A stretch of 64,000 nucleotides of DNA from positions 3,143,682 to 3,207,681 of the forward strand of contig CM038720.1 of NCBI GenBank assembly GCA_021613375.1. The letters are read 5' to 3'. The stretch is from Megaleporinus macrocephalus (taxonomy: Eukaryota; Chordata; Actinopteri; Characiformes; Anostomidae). Below, piece after piece: positions 10,141 through 21,519 of this stretch. Each line of letters opens with the position of its first letter. Within the stretch, counting starts at the first letter, position 1. The position numbers were made by a program, and so were the translations under genes. The notes beneath the pieces are model-generated. The model saw only the letters and a list, made by a program, of their open reading frames with translations, was not told the DNA's origin and did no database searches.

Positions 10141-10912
10141 CAGATATATATCTGTCTGTCTGTCTGGACATCTATCTGTTTCTGAACATCTGTCTGTCTG
10201 TCTGGACATCTGTCTGTCTGTCTGTCTGTCTGGACATCTATCTGTTTCTAGACATCTATCTGTTTCTAGACATCTGTCTGTCTATGTGGACATTGGTCTG
10301 TTTGTCTATTTGGAAATCTTTCTGTCTGTCTGTCTGGACATCTGTCTGTTTGTCTGGACATCTGTCTGTTTGTCTGGACATCTGTCTGTCTGTCTAGACA
10401 TCTATCTGTCTGTCTGCCTGGACATTAAATGTTTCTAAACATCTGTCTGTCTGGACATCTGTCTTTTTGTCCATTTGGAAATCTATCTGTCTGTCTGTCT
10501 AGACATCTTTCTGTCTGTCTGTCTAGACATCTGTCTGTCTATGTGGACATTGGTCTGTTTGTCTATTTGGAAATCTATCTGTCTGTCTGGACATTATGTT
10601 TCTGGACATGTGTCTGTCTGTCTGGACATCTGTCTGTCTGTCTGGACATCTGTCTGTTTGTCTATTTGAAAATATATCTGTCTGTCTGGACATCTGTCTG
10701 TCTATTTAGAAAGCTATTTGTCTGTCTGTCTGTCTGTTTGTCTGTCTGGACATCTGTCTTTTTGTCTGGACATCTGCCTGTTTGTCTGGACATCTGTCTG
10801 TTTGTCTGAACATCTGTCTGTCTATTTGAAAATATATCTATTTGTCTGGGCATTTCTCAGTCTGTCTGTTTGGACATGTGTCTGTCTGTCTGTCCGGACA
10901 TCTGTCTGTTTA
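10141..10912. repeat. TCTG-based minisatellite with GGACATC spacers
   Basis: Runs of (TCTG)2-5 separated by GACATC, giving variable units of about 16-24 bases. A longer block containing CTATGTGGACATTGGTCTG occurs near 10272 and again near 10530, a higher-order duplication with a period of about 256 bases. Open frames here are artefacts. Confidence 0.9.
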
Positions 10913-11379
10913 ATATGAAATAATCTCTCCTAAATGAATAAAGGCGTCTGTATATCTGACGTTCTCTGATGATGACGAGTTCATGTCGATGGCCGTTTTC
11001 CCAGCGCCAGCGTCTGATGTTTGTTGAGCTGTGAAGGTGTTTCTCCCACGGTTGGGTCTGAAACTCTGCTGAACGCGCAGCGTGGGTGGAGGTGTTTCTG
11101 CTGGAGAGGTGGAGTGGTGGGTTAGAGCGATGCGAGCAGACGCCGATGCTGACGGCGGCTCAATCGATGTGCGAACGCCGAAGAGGGCTTTTTTCTAGCT
11201 CACATCACTCGGCCATGGAGGACTGAAGTGGGCGGGACAGAGAGGAGGCCAGATAACCCCAAACACAGCCAGAGAACAAACAAACAAACAAGCAGAAAAC
11301 ACAAACAGCGAACGACCGGGGCTGGTAATTGAGACTTTGCCGGGTCGTTATGAATTATGCAAGCGTGAGTCAGACTAAA

Positions 11380-11382
<3 letters not shown>
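10913..11382. other. unique stretch, no gene recognised
   Basis: Mixed sequence, CpG-containing around 11050-11200, with a short (ACAA)n patch near 11276. No exon with flanking splice signals and no RNA gene was recognised. Confidence 0.5.

Positions 11383-11438
<56 letters not shown>
11383..11438. repeat. (GA)n microsatellite
   Basis: About 27 GA dinucleotides. The minus-strand Ser/Leu/Arg frame across it is an artefact. Confidence 0.95.
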
Positions 11439-11440
<2 letters not shown>

Positions 11441-12149
11441 AAAGTGCCAGAGAGAATAAATGAGTGTCAGGTTTTCTAACCTCGCTCTGGGGATCCAGGC
11501 TCGGACCCTGTGATGAGCAGAACTTACACAACGCTGGACATACGCGCCCTTTTCCTCTCTCCCTCTCTCCCTCTCTTTCCAGTCTCCTCTTCTTCCTCAC
11601 GGCCCTTCACTTCCGTTTCTCCACGTCAGCTCCTCCTCGTCTGGCCTTTTCCTCCAGTCTCTGTTCATTCTCGCTTTGCCTGCTAACGTCCTCCACCCCG
11701 TCCTCTGCTTTCAGGCTGCACTCAACTCAAGGACGGATTAGGGACAGTCTGGGCCCCTGGGCAACTCCCCCGCAACCCGTGCCCCTCATGATGGGCCCTC
11801 TAATGGTATGGCCTGCTCTTCTCTAGGGCCCCCTGGTAGGGGCTTTCATAACCAGGGCCCTCTAAAATTATGCCCCCCTCTTTCCTAGGACCCCTTATAG
11901 CCAGAAGTCGAAGTCAGAGCAGTACCACAACGCCTTGTCCATTTTCATAAGGGGCCCAAAAGCATGGCTAGGGCCCCCAAAAGCATGGCTAGGGCCCGCA
12001 AAAGCATGGCTAGAGGCCCTGGGGTCAAAGTCCCTAAAAGTCAGAGGATCCTTAAAATGGAAGGCCCTCGTAAATAAAAATATATTGTATCATAAATGTT
12101 GATCGGCATCGCAAAATGTTTTGGGCCAGGGGCCCCCCAAGCAACACGT
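11439..12149. other. unique sequence and GGGCCC-rich short repeats
   Basis: The first 300 bases hold nothing recognised. From about 11740 the sequence is dominated by GGGCCC/GGCCCC motifs, including three tandem copies of AAAAGCATGGCTAGGGCCC near 11957-12012. A 120-codon + frame at 11464-11826 has no recognisable domain. Confidence 0.55.
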
Positions 12150-12262
12150 CACACGACTAGAAATGTCCCACATTGGTTGGAAGAGCTGGCCAAGACTTCC
12201 AAGTACTACACTGGACCCCTAATTCCCCAGACTCAAACCCTATTGAGCATCTGTGGGACCAC
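12150..12262 (+). pseudogene. Tc1-like transposase 3' fragment (family T2)
   Basis: Matches the block at 26785-26890: ACATTGGTTGGAAGAGCTG, TTCCAAGTACTACACTGGAC and GAGCATCTGTGGGACCACCT. It corresponds to the HLWDHL segment around the third catalytic acidic residue of a Tc1-like transposase. The fragment ends abruptly at the start of the 20-bp array. Confidence 0.7.
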
Positions 12263-12268
12263 CTGAAT

Positions 12269-12468
12269 GGTGGTGTAGTGGTTAGTACGGTGGTGTAGTG
12301 GTTAGTACGGTGATGTAGTGGTCAGTACGGTGGTGTAGTGGTCAGTACGGTGGTGTAGTGGTTAGTACGGTGGTGTAGTGGTTAGTATGGTGGTGTAGTG
12401 GTTAGTATGGTGGTGTAGTGGTCAGTATGGTGGTGTAGTGGTCAGTATGGTGGTGTAGTGGTCAGCAC
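12269..12468. repeat. 20-bp minisatellite derived from a SINE head
   Basis: Ten head-to-tail copies of GGTGGTGTAGTGGTTAGTAC with T/C variation in TTAG/TCAG and ACGG/ATGG. The unit equals the tRNA-like A-box head of the SINE that follows directly (TGGTGTAGTGGTCAGCACTG), so the array grew from the 5' end of that SINE. Confidence 0.9.
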
Positions 12469-12760
12469 TGTCTCCTCACAGTAAGATGATCTGGGTTGGA
12501 TTCCCGGTCCGGGTGGTTCTGTGTGGAGTGTGTATGGTCTCTCTGTGTTTGAGTGGGTTCCTCCGGGTTCTCCAGTTTCCTCTCACAGTCCAAACACATG
12601 CATGTTAGGATCCTCACTCTAAACTGCCCGTAGGTGTGAGTGTTTGTTGGCCATGTGATGGACTGGTGACCTGTCCATGGTATACCCCGCCTTCACCCAA
12701 TGATGCTGGGATTGGCTCCACTGACCCCGACTAGCGGGATAAAGTGGAAGATGGATGTTT
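12455..12760 (+). mobile_element. tRNA-derived SINE (family S2), copy 1
   Basis: A-box-like GTAGTGGTCAGCACTGTCTC, B-box-like GGGTTGGATTCCC, then the conserved body GTGGGTTCCTCCGGGTTCTC, CCTCTCACAGTCCAAACACA and TGATGGACTGGTGACCTGTC, ending GGGATAAAGTGGAAGATGGA. This matches a widespread teleost SINE as I remember it. A decayed relative lies at 42330-42560. Confidence 0.8.
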
Positions 12761-13499
12761 ATCTTTGGATCTTACTGTGTGCTATTTTTTATTTTGCAGT
12801 ACAAACTTTTCATGTCAGCCCGAGATGTGAAGCCAAGTCCTCAGCTTCTGTGTAACGATCAGAGTCGTTAGGCTAATTAGTCGAATCAGCTCACCAAACT
12901 GGACAGCAAGCTTAATCGTGTGTCCTGTTGGAAGTGTCCGGCTGGCTGGAAACGTCAACAACGAGAACAACGACAGCAACAAATCTGTCTTGGTTCTTCA
13001 CTGTTGGCAATGTAACAGCAGATTAGCCATAAAAAAACAAAAAGAGACAATTTCACGCTGCGCTGTCCGTCCCCCCGGCAACCAAATAAACCAAAAAATT
13101 GGGGTCAGTTAATGTCAGGCCGACAGAAGATTTAGACTGGATGTGAGTGTCCGAGACTCTATTTATAGAGCGTTTCTCCCGGCACTGTTTACGCGCAGCC
13201 TTTGGACGTGCTTGTATTCCATTAGACAGATGTGAACTTCTCTCCTACACCCCTATTACCGGCCGGGCCGGCCCATCACACCGAATTACACTCCCACCGT
13301 CACCACACGCTGCTCTACTGTGTGAATTATTATCTGCGCTCTGACTCTATTATGCTGACCTTACTTCCTCCCCCATAGTGAATGAGTCTCGGCCCAGTTC
13401 TGGCCCACGCTTCTTACGTACATCCGTCCCCGCATCCCAACGTGGAATGACAGCAATGACTTCATCCGTATCCGGTTACCGGAACTCCACCACAACCTG
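12761..13499. other. about 740 bases, nothing recognised
   Basis: Unique sequence. Short + strand frames at 12918-13112 and 13147-13344 have no recognisable domain or splice context. Confidence 0.5.
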
Positions 13500-14280
13500 A
13501 CCCCAATTAAACCATAGCCCAGCCAACATGTCCAACCATAGCCCAGCCAACATGTCCAACAGGAGTTGCCAGTTGGGTCCCATTTGGGCAACTCAGTTGG
13601 GGCTCACAAAGATTTGTCTACTGGCTGCATATGGGCCCTATGTAGGCCACTACTGGGGCCAATCTGGGCTGCAAGTGGGGCCCATGTGAATATTCACTCA
13701 CTGGCCCCACAATCAAAACAGAAATAATTGTAATTGTAGCTATAAACACAAATGTAGCCTAACTGGGCCCCATGATCCAAATGGTGCCCACAAGGATAAC
13801 CCAACTTGGGTCCACACCTGTAACCTAACTGGGGCCCACGATTTGTAGCCTAACCGGGTCCCTTTACTCTATCCCAGCTGGAGCCCCAGCGGTTGTAAAA
13901 TGGGGCCCAAATTTTTATCCCAATTGGAGCGCAAAGTTAGAACCTAACTGGAGCCCAAAGATATAAGCCAACTGGGGCCCAAAGTTAGAACCCAACTGGG
14001 GACCAGAGTTATAAACCAACTGGGACCCAAAGTTAGAACCCAACTGGGATCCAAAGTTATAATCCAACTGTGACCAGAGTTATAAACCAACTGGGACCCA
14101 AAGTTAGAACTCAACTGGGACCCAAAGTTAGAACCCAACTGGGGCCCAAAGTTATAAACCAACTGGGGACCAGAGTTATAAACCAACTGGGGCCCAAAGT
14201 TATAACCCAACTGGGGACCAGAGTTATAAACCAACTGGGACCCAAAGTTAGAACCCAACTGGGGCCTATGTATCACCAAT
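13500..14280. repeat. 24-bp minisatellite, array I (CCAACTGGGG family)
   Basis: Opens with two copies of CATAGCCCAGCCAACATGTC, then irregular GGGCCC-rich units, then from about 13930 regular units of about 21-24 bases containing AACCCAACTGGGGCCCAAAG. It is the same family and orientation as the arrays at 15.4-16.9 kb and 17.5-18.05 kb. Repetitive Gly-Tyr-Asn frames on the minus strand are artefacts. Confidence 0.9.
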
Positions 14281-15084
14281 CAAAAAGCCACTACAAGCTC
14301 ACATAAATCCCATACATCCCAGATAAAACCCCTTATGGGGTCCACGTGGACATGTTTGCTGGGAACTCAGGGGCCAGAATTCAGCCAGATCACAACCACT
14401 GCCTTCATTTCTTTTGGCTCACATGCAGGTTGCCTATAGGGTGGCTCTACCATATCCGTGCCAGAAGTGGACCAGATCTGTTCTGGAACATGAGAGCTAC
14501 TGAGTTTTTTAAATATGTGGACCACCTTTGGGTCACATGCTGGTTGCCAGTACTGACAATGGGCCATGACCCCCACAGGACCCCCACAGGACCCCCACAG
14601 AGCAAGTACTATACAGATACAGCAGTGAGTCTAACAAACTCTATCTAGTCTGCAGGTGTATAAGATGCTCAGGCTGCCCACCCTGCACCCCCCCCCACTC
14701 CCTCCCCCCAAAGTTACGCCACTGATCAGAACAATACTATAGCGTTCATGTTCAGTAATTATCGTTCCTACCCAAAAGCCATTTGGCCTCCATGCTGAGC
14801 GCCCAACTGGCCCATCCATCCACTTTCATCATAATCAAACACTTTATTGACTCTAATTCATTCTAATGGTTTTTTAGCGCCGCTGGGAACCGAGCACTGA
14901 ATCCAGAGCTATAAGGTGAAGTACTGATGGTTTAATTTTTCAAATAGCAGCGCCGCCTAACTGGGGTGCAATTAAGCAAATGAGAAGCAGAGCAGGAACA
15001 GGAGCGGAGGCAGGAGGAGAAACGACAGAAGGAGGGTTTAAACAACAATAATAGACTGAGGAACACATGCACTAAGCAATTTGC
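14281..15084. other. unique sequence with a fragment of dispersed repeat D
   Basis: No gene recognised. A piece of the dispersed repeat (GACCCCCACAGGACCCCCAC, minus orientation) lies near 14570-14620, with a poly-C patch near 14688. Short frames on both strands lack domains. Confidence 0.55.
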
Positions 15085-15300
15085 ATTGATTTCAGCAGCA
15101 AATACTACTTCAGCTCCACTCCTGGCTCCAGGAGCGCTGTGTAGGTCTACACTCACAGACTGTAGTTCATCTGATTCTCTGTATACTTTATTACTCTGTT
15201 CTTTAATGATCAGGACCCCCACAGGACCACCACAGAGCAGCTACTATTTGGGTGGTGGATCATTCTTAGCACTGCAGTGACTACTGGTCCGATCATTCCC
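15085..15300 (-). repeat. dispersed fish repeat, family D copy 2
   Basis: Inverted relative to copy 1. It contains ACAGACTGTAGTTCATCTG, TGTATACTTTATTACTCTG and GATCAGGACCCCCACAGGAC, and ends near TTGGGTGGTGGATCATTC. Confidence 0.8.
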
Positions 15301-15329
15301 AAGTCCAAATCCAGACCTTGTTTGGAAAA

Positions 15330-15440
15330 ATTAAAGGGGGAAACAAGGCTGAAGTTGGCTTCTTATCTCAATTTCCCCATTCCACCTTAAATGGTGCAGC
15401 CACTACATTCAGTCATCATTTTAAGGTGGAATGGCAAAAT
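15330..15440. repeat. isolated inverted monomer of the 92-bp repeat
   Basis: The minus strand reads AAGCCAACTTCAGCCTTG after GGAATGGGGAAATTGAGA, the motif order of one 92-bp monomer from the array at 18.47-20.6 kb. It is followed by a + strand TTTTAAGGTGGAATGGCAAA half, so CCACCTTAAA and TTTAAGGTGG face each other across about 35 bases as an imperfect palindrome. This may be close to the progenitor form of the array. Confidence 0.6.
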
Positions 15441-16930
15441 TCACCTGGGGCTCACACCTGTAGCTTAACTGGGTCCCATAACTGTTACTCAGCTGGGCCC
15501 CCAGCGGTAGCCTATCCTGAGGCCCACAACTGTAGACTAATTGGGTCTCATAACTGTAACCCAGCTGGGCCCCCAGTGGTTACCAAGATAATAACTCAAC
15601 TGGGGCGCAAATTAGTAACACGCTCAAAGTTATAACCCAACTGGGTCTCAAGATTATAACCCAACTAAGGTTTAAGATTATAACCTAGCTGGGGTTTAAA
15701 ATTATAACCCAACTGGGCCTCAAGATTATAACCCAACTGGGGCTTAATATTATAACCCAAATGGGGCCCAAGATAATATCCCAACTGGGCCTCAAGATTA
15801 TAACCCAACTGAGGTTTAATATTATAACCCAAATTATACCCAGGATAATAACCCAACTGGACCTCAAGATTATAACTCAACTGGGGTTTAAGACTATAAC
15901 CCAAATGGGGCCCAATATTTTAACCCAACTGGGCCTCAAGATTATAACCCAACTGGGATTTAAGATCACAACCCAACTGGGCCTCAAGATTATAACCCAA
16001 ATGGGCTTCAAGATTATAACCCAACTGGGGCTCAATATTATAACCCAAATGGGGCCCAGGATTATAACCCAACTGAGGTTTAAGATTATAAAGTAACTGG
16101 GGCTCAACCTTAATTACCCAACTGAGGTTTAAGATTATAACCCAAATTAGGCCCAAGATAATAACCAAAGTGGGCCTCAAGATAATAACCCAACTGGACC
16201 TCAAGATTATAACTCAACTGGGGTTTAAGACTATAACCCAAATGGGGCCCAATATTTTAACCCAACTGGGCCTCAAGATTATAACCCAACTGGGATTTAA
16301 GATCACAACCCAACTGGGCCTCAAGATTATAACCCAAATGGGCTTCAAGATTATAACCCAACTGGGGCTCAATATTATAACCCAAATGGGGCCCAGGATT
16401 ATAACCCAACTGAGGTTTAAGATTATAAAGTAACTGGGGCTCAACCTTAATTACCCAACTGAGGTTTAAGATTATAACCCAAATTAGGCCCAAGATAATA
16501 ACCAAAGTGGGCCTCAAGATAATAACCCAACTAGGCCTCAAGATTATAACCCAACTGGGGTTTTAAGATTATAACCCAACTGGACCTCAAGATTATAACC
16601 CAACTGGGGTTTTAAGATTATAACCCAACTGGACCTCAAGATTATAACCCAACTGGGGTTTTAAGATTATAACCCAACTGGACCTCAAGATTATAACCCA
16701 ACTGAGGTTTAAGATTATAACCCAACTGGGGCTCAACATTATAACCCAACTGGGGCTCAAGATTATAACCCAACTGGGCCTCAAGTCTATGACCCAAATG
16801 AGGCCTAAGATAATAACCCAACTGGCCCTCATGATTATAAACCAACTGGGGTCTAAGATTATAACCCAACTGGGCATCAATGTTATAACCCACCTGGGGA
16901 CCAAAGCTAATACCTAACTGGTGCATAACA
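15441..16930. repeat. 24-bp minisatellite, array II, with 337-bp higher-order repeat
   Basis: Units of about 24 bases built on AAGATTATAACCCAACTGGG with variants (GGCCTC, GGTTTA, GGGCCC). The block 15844-16180 is repeated almost exactly at 16181-16517, a 337-bp higher-order unit of about 14 monomers. From about 16545 to 16700 a 48-bp dimer repeats about three times. The stop-free frames on both strands are artefacts. Confidence 0.95.
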
Positions 16931-17421
16931 TTCAAATACGAAGCCAACCACAATGTAGCTCATAACCACAGCGGCCTTCGTTGTCCAGGTTTCTGTAGTG
17001 GATGGAACACACACAACATTTACCAAACGTTCTGGAACCCCCGGCTTGTCTGAAACTCATAAAGGCATGAATGTTCAGTAGCTGACTGTAAATCTGGACG
17101 ATTGATCAACGCCGTTAATCTCGGGCCAGTGGTAATAAGTATGAAGGTGAAAAGGCGCTCAGAAGAAGCAGTTAGCTCAGATTGTGCGAGGCTGATTTAT
17201 AGAGAGTTTGATTGAACACAGCTAGAGATAAAGCGCAGATGCATCACACGGTGTCAGAGCCGTCACTGCGCTCAGCATAATAAGCAGCTCTTTTGTCATC
17301 TGCGGCTTTCTGATGTGATAATGGTGAAATCCAGCAGGCCAACAGGAGCAGCAGTGATAACCGTAATGATAGATTACAAGAATGTACGACAGAAAAAACT
17401 TCTCTCTGGAGCTGTTTTGGG
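16931..17421. other. about 490 bases, nothing recognised
   Basis: Unique sequence between two arrays of the same family, AT-rich at its right end. No exon or RNA gene recognised. Confidence 0.5.
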
Positions 17422-17505
17422 AAAAATTCCTTTTTTTAAAAGAAAAATAAGAAGAAATTGAAAATGTACATATGTATGATACATACAGGCACCATTCACA
17501 CAGTC
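17422..17505. repeat. 84-bp flanking direct duplication, left copy
   Basis: Contains AAGAAATTGAAAATGTACAT and ATGATACATACAGGCACC and ends CACACAGTC. It recurs nearly exactly at 18050-18133, with a one-base difference in T-run versus A-run length. The two copies bracket the displaced 24-bp array. Confidence 0.9.
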
Positions 17506-18049
17506 ACCAAGATAATAACTCAACTGGGGCGCAAATTAATAACACGCTCAAAGTTATAACCCAACTGGGTCTCAAGGTTATAACCCAACTAAGGTTTAAG
17601 ATTATAACCCAACTGGGCCTCAAGATTATAACCCAAATGGGCTTCAAGATTATAACCCAACTGGGGCTCAATATTATAACCCAAATGGGGCCCAGGATTA
17701 TAACCCAACTGAGGTTTAAGATTATAAAGTAACTGGGGCTCAACCTTAATTACCCAACTGAGGTTTAAGATTATAACCCAACTGGGGCTCAACATTATTA
17801 CCCAACTGAGGTTTAAGATTATAACCCAAATTAGGCCCAAGATAATAACCAAAGTGGGCCTCAAGATAATAACCCAACTAGGCCTCAAGATTATAACCCA
17901 ACTGGGGTTTTAAGATTATAACCCAACTGGACCTCAGGATTATAACCCAACTGGGGTTTTAAGATTATAACCCAACTGGACCTCAAGATTTTAACCCAAC
18001 TGAGGTTTAAGATTATAACCCAACTGGGGCTCAACATTAAAAAAATTTA
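17506..18049. repeat. 24-bp minisatellite, displaced array III
   Basis: Begins ACCAAGATAATAACTCAACT, matching the position at 15582 inside the transition into array II, and continues with GGGCGCAAATTAATAACACG as there. It then jumps to units that match the 337-bp higher-order repeat and the 48-bp dimers. The segment is thus a patchwork of array II copied into unique DNA, ending in an A-rich patch. Confidence 0.85.
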
Positions 18050-18133
18050 AAAAATTCCTTTTTTTTAAAGAAAAATAAGAAGAAATTGAAAATGTACATA
18101 TGTATGATACATACAGGCACCATTCACACAGTC
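18050..18133. repeat. 84-bp flanking direct duplication, right copy
   Basis: Second copy of 17422-17505, then TCAGGAAATGAAATG as the resumed flank. Confidence 0.9.
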
Positions 18134-18469
18134 TCAGGAAATGAAATGAAATGAAAGGGAAGATGATGTATCTGAATAGCCCAGCAAGTAACAGGTGAGG
18201 GGGGCTATCTTAAAGGCTTCATCACGAACATGGCCACCATGTGGAAAGCCACCATGTTGGATCAAAGGCATGTTTTTCCAATGGGAAGGTGGTCGTGTAG
18301 CAGATCATAGAAGACCAGAAGTGTCTCAGGAATCGATTGATCACATCAGATTTGCAATATTTCTTGTGATTCCAACATTATCAACACAGAAAGTTACAAC
18401 AACAACAACCACATTAAACAACATGTTACTCTGACTGGACCTCACGACAGGAAGATGACCAATAGACAG
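18134..18469. other. short unique stretch
   Basis: Contains a small (GAAAT)n run near 18138 and no recognised gene. Confidence 0.5.
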
Positions 18470-20600
18470 CTTCAGTTTCTACTACTAAGTTCAGTTAAAT
18501 TAAGATGGAATGAGAGAATTCAGACAGGAAGCTGGTGAATAGAAAGACATTTTCAGCCTCGTCTGGTTTCTACTACTAAGTTCAGTTATATTTAAGGTGT
18601 AATGAGAGAATTCAGACAGGAAGCTGGTGAATAGAAAGCCAACTTCAGCCTTGTCTGGTTTTTATTACCTGGTTTTGTTCAATTTAAGGTGGAATAAGGA
18701 AATTTGGACAGGAAGCTGGTGAAAAGTAAACTGAATTCAGCCTTGTCTGGGTTTCTACTACCAAGTTCAGTTATATTTAAGGTGGAATGAGAAAATTCAG
18801 ACAGGAAGCAGGGGATTAGGAAGCCAAATTCAGTGTAATCTGATTTCTACTACCAAGTTCAGTTAAATTTAAGGTGGAATGAGACAATTTGCTCAGGAAG
18901 CAGGTGTAAAGTAAACCAACTAAAGCCTCATGTTGTTTCTACTACCAAGTTCAGTTACATTTAAGGTGGAATGAGAACTCTGGGAAACAAAGCTGGTGAT
19001 TAGAAAGCTGACTTCATCCTTGTTTGTTTCAGACAGGAAGCTGGGTTTGTTAAATTTAAGGTGGAACGAGAGAATTCAGACGGGAAACCAGTGAATAGGA
19101 AGCCATCTTCAGCCTTGTTTGTTTCTGTTATCCAGATTTGTTACATTTAAGGTAGAATGAGAACATTAGGACAAGAAGCTGGTAAATAGAAAGCCAATTT
19201 CAGCTTTGTCTGGATTGTTATTACCAATCTTAGTTATATTTAAGGTGGAATAAGGAAATTCAAAAAAGCCTGGTAACTTTTTATTACCCATATTTAAGGT
19301 GGAATGAGAAAACTGGGACAAGAAGCTGGTAAGTAGAAAGCCAGCTTCAACTTTGGCTGGGTTTCTACTACCAAGTTCAGTTCCATTTAAGGTGGAATGA
19401 GAAAATTTGGCAGAAAGTTGCTAAATAGAAAGCTGGCTTCAGCCTCGTCTGGTTTCTATTACCTGGTTTGGTTAAATTTAAGGTGGAATGAGAAAGTTTG
19501 CACACAAAGCCGGTGAATAGGAAAACCACTTAAGCCTTGTTTGTTTCTGTTACTCAAGTTTCTTAAATTTAAGGTGGAATGAGAGAATTCAGACAAGTAG
19601 CAGGTGAATAGGAAGCCAAATTCAGTCTAATCTGATTTCTACTACCAAGTTCAGTTAAATTTAAGGTGGAATGAGAAAATTTGGACAGAAAGCAGGTGAA
19701 TAGGAAGCCAACTTCATCCTTGTTTGTTTCTATTGCCCAGGTTTGTTATATTTAAGGTGGAATAAGGAAATTCAAACAGAAAGCTGGTGAATAGGAAGCC
19801 AAAATCAGTCTGTTTTCTATTACCTGGTTTTGTTTTGTACTTCAGCCTTGTCTGGTTTCTGTTACGAAGTTCAGTTAAATTTAAGGTGGAATGAGAGAAT
19901 TCAGACAGGAAGCAGGTGAATAGAAAGCCCACTTCAGTCTAATCTGATTTCTACTACCAACTTTAGTTACATTTAAGGTGGAATGAGAGAATTCAGACAA
20001 GTATCAGGTGAATAGGAAGCCACATTCAGTCTAATCTGATTTCTACTACCAACTTTAGTTAAATTTAAGGTGGAATGAGAGAATTCAGACAAGTAGCAGG
20101 TGAAAAGGAAGCCAAATTCAGTCTAATCTGATTTCTACTACCAAGTTCAGTTAAATTTAAGGTGGAATGAGAAAATTTGGACAGAAAGCAGGTGAATAGG
20201 AAGCCAACTTCATCCTTGTTTGTTTCTATTGCCCAGGTTTGTTATATTTAAGGTGGAATAAGGAAATTCAAACAGAAAGCTGGTGAATAGGAAGCCAAAA
20301 TCAGTCTTGTCTGTTTTCTATTACCTGGTTTTGTTCGATTTAAGGTGGAATGCGACAGTTTGTACAGGAAGCAGGTGAAAAGTAAGATTACTTCAGCCTT
20401 GTCTGGTTTCTATTACGAAGGTCAGTTAAATTTAAGGTGGTATGAGAGAATTCAGACAAGTAGCAGGTGAAAAGGAAGCCAAATTAAGTCTAATCTGATT
20501 TCTACTATTAAGTTTAGTTAAATTTAAGGTGGAGTGAGAGAATTCAGACAGGAAGCAGGGGATTAGGAAGACGAATTCAGCCTCGTCTGGTTTCTATGAC
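18470..20600. repeat. 92-bp minisatellite
   Basis: About 23 diverged copies of a unit of about 92 bases. Landmarks in each copy are TTTAAGGTGGAATGAGA, AATTCAGACAGGAAGC, AATAGGAAGCCAA, TTCAGCCTTGTCTGG and TTTCTACTACCAAGTTCAG. A block near 19620-19830 is repeated near 20110-20330, so it also has higher-order structure. It has no coding capacity. Confidence 0.95.
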
Positions 20601-21519
20601 TCGGTTTTGTCATCACGTTACTGGGATGTGGATTCGAGCAGGACTGTTGTTACTGAGGGAGCTCGGAGTTTGGAGAACTGCAGAAGGTAATTCACTCCAG
20701 TTTTAATAAGAGACTTCTAAAAACTGCAGACACGGCAGATTCAGACTGGATTCCCATCACAGATCTCGTCAGTAATCCCTCAAATTACAGCACGACCCCA
20801 TGTAATACTAATCCAGCTCCAATAGGGCTTTAATTTCACACGAGAAACAGACTCGCGACTGTGTCCTCAGCTCACAGCTCACTCTATACTCCTCTGTACG
20901 TTAGCAGCTCCGCTCTGCTCTGCTATCTCTCCATCTATGCATTCGGCTCACAGATATTTGGGCGCCCCAGAAGCTCGGGGAGTTTCAAAATAACCTACTG
21001 TTATCTCACTGAGTCTGCCTCTCTCTCTCTCTCTCTCTCTCTCAGATATTCTCTGTCTCTCTCGCCCCTCCGGGTCCCGCTAGTTCTCCCTTTCTTCTGC
21101 TTTTATCAGTATTTACTGGGGCTGTTTTGGAGGGATGAAAGAGCCCCCTCGCTAGATTAACTCCAACGATAGCAGAGAAGTTATGATCCACGCCAGAGAA
21201 GCACCAAGAGAGCTGCTCTCCACGTCTTCCAGATTAAGTGTCAAATTAATCTTTTCATATTTATGATTTTTCTCTCTCTCTCTTAATTCCTCCGAGCGAG
21301 CGGGAAGGAAGGCGATGAAACAGGAAAGCACAGAGAGCATCCAAAGAGCGGATTGAGTCGGATTTGCAGACGTTTAACCTCGGGGGCACGGTGAGGCCCC
21401 GCTAAGACCACCTCCCTTCTGAGCTCTGCCACAATACATGATCATCAACATCCTGAAAACCAAAAGCTTGGTGCTTCATATTGTTTTGAAATAATGGTTT
21501 TAAAGCCCATACAGACTAA
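20601..21519. other. unique sequence with a (CT)n patch
   Basis: No gene recognised. A CT run lies at about 21020-21050 with further CT-rich sequence to 21100. The + frame at 20861-21160 and the minus frame at 21152-21340 show no domain. Confidence 0.5.

Noticed and set aside
13944..17888. Gly-Tyr-Asn-Leu/Trp-Val-Ile repeat proteins on both strands
   Set aside because: Shadows of the 24-bp array, whose period is divisible by three; open in several frames and strands.
20861..21340. Overlapping frames on both strands around a CT patch
   Set aside because: Low-complexity core and no recognised domain.
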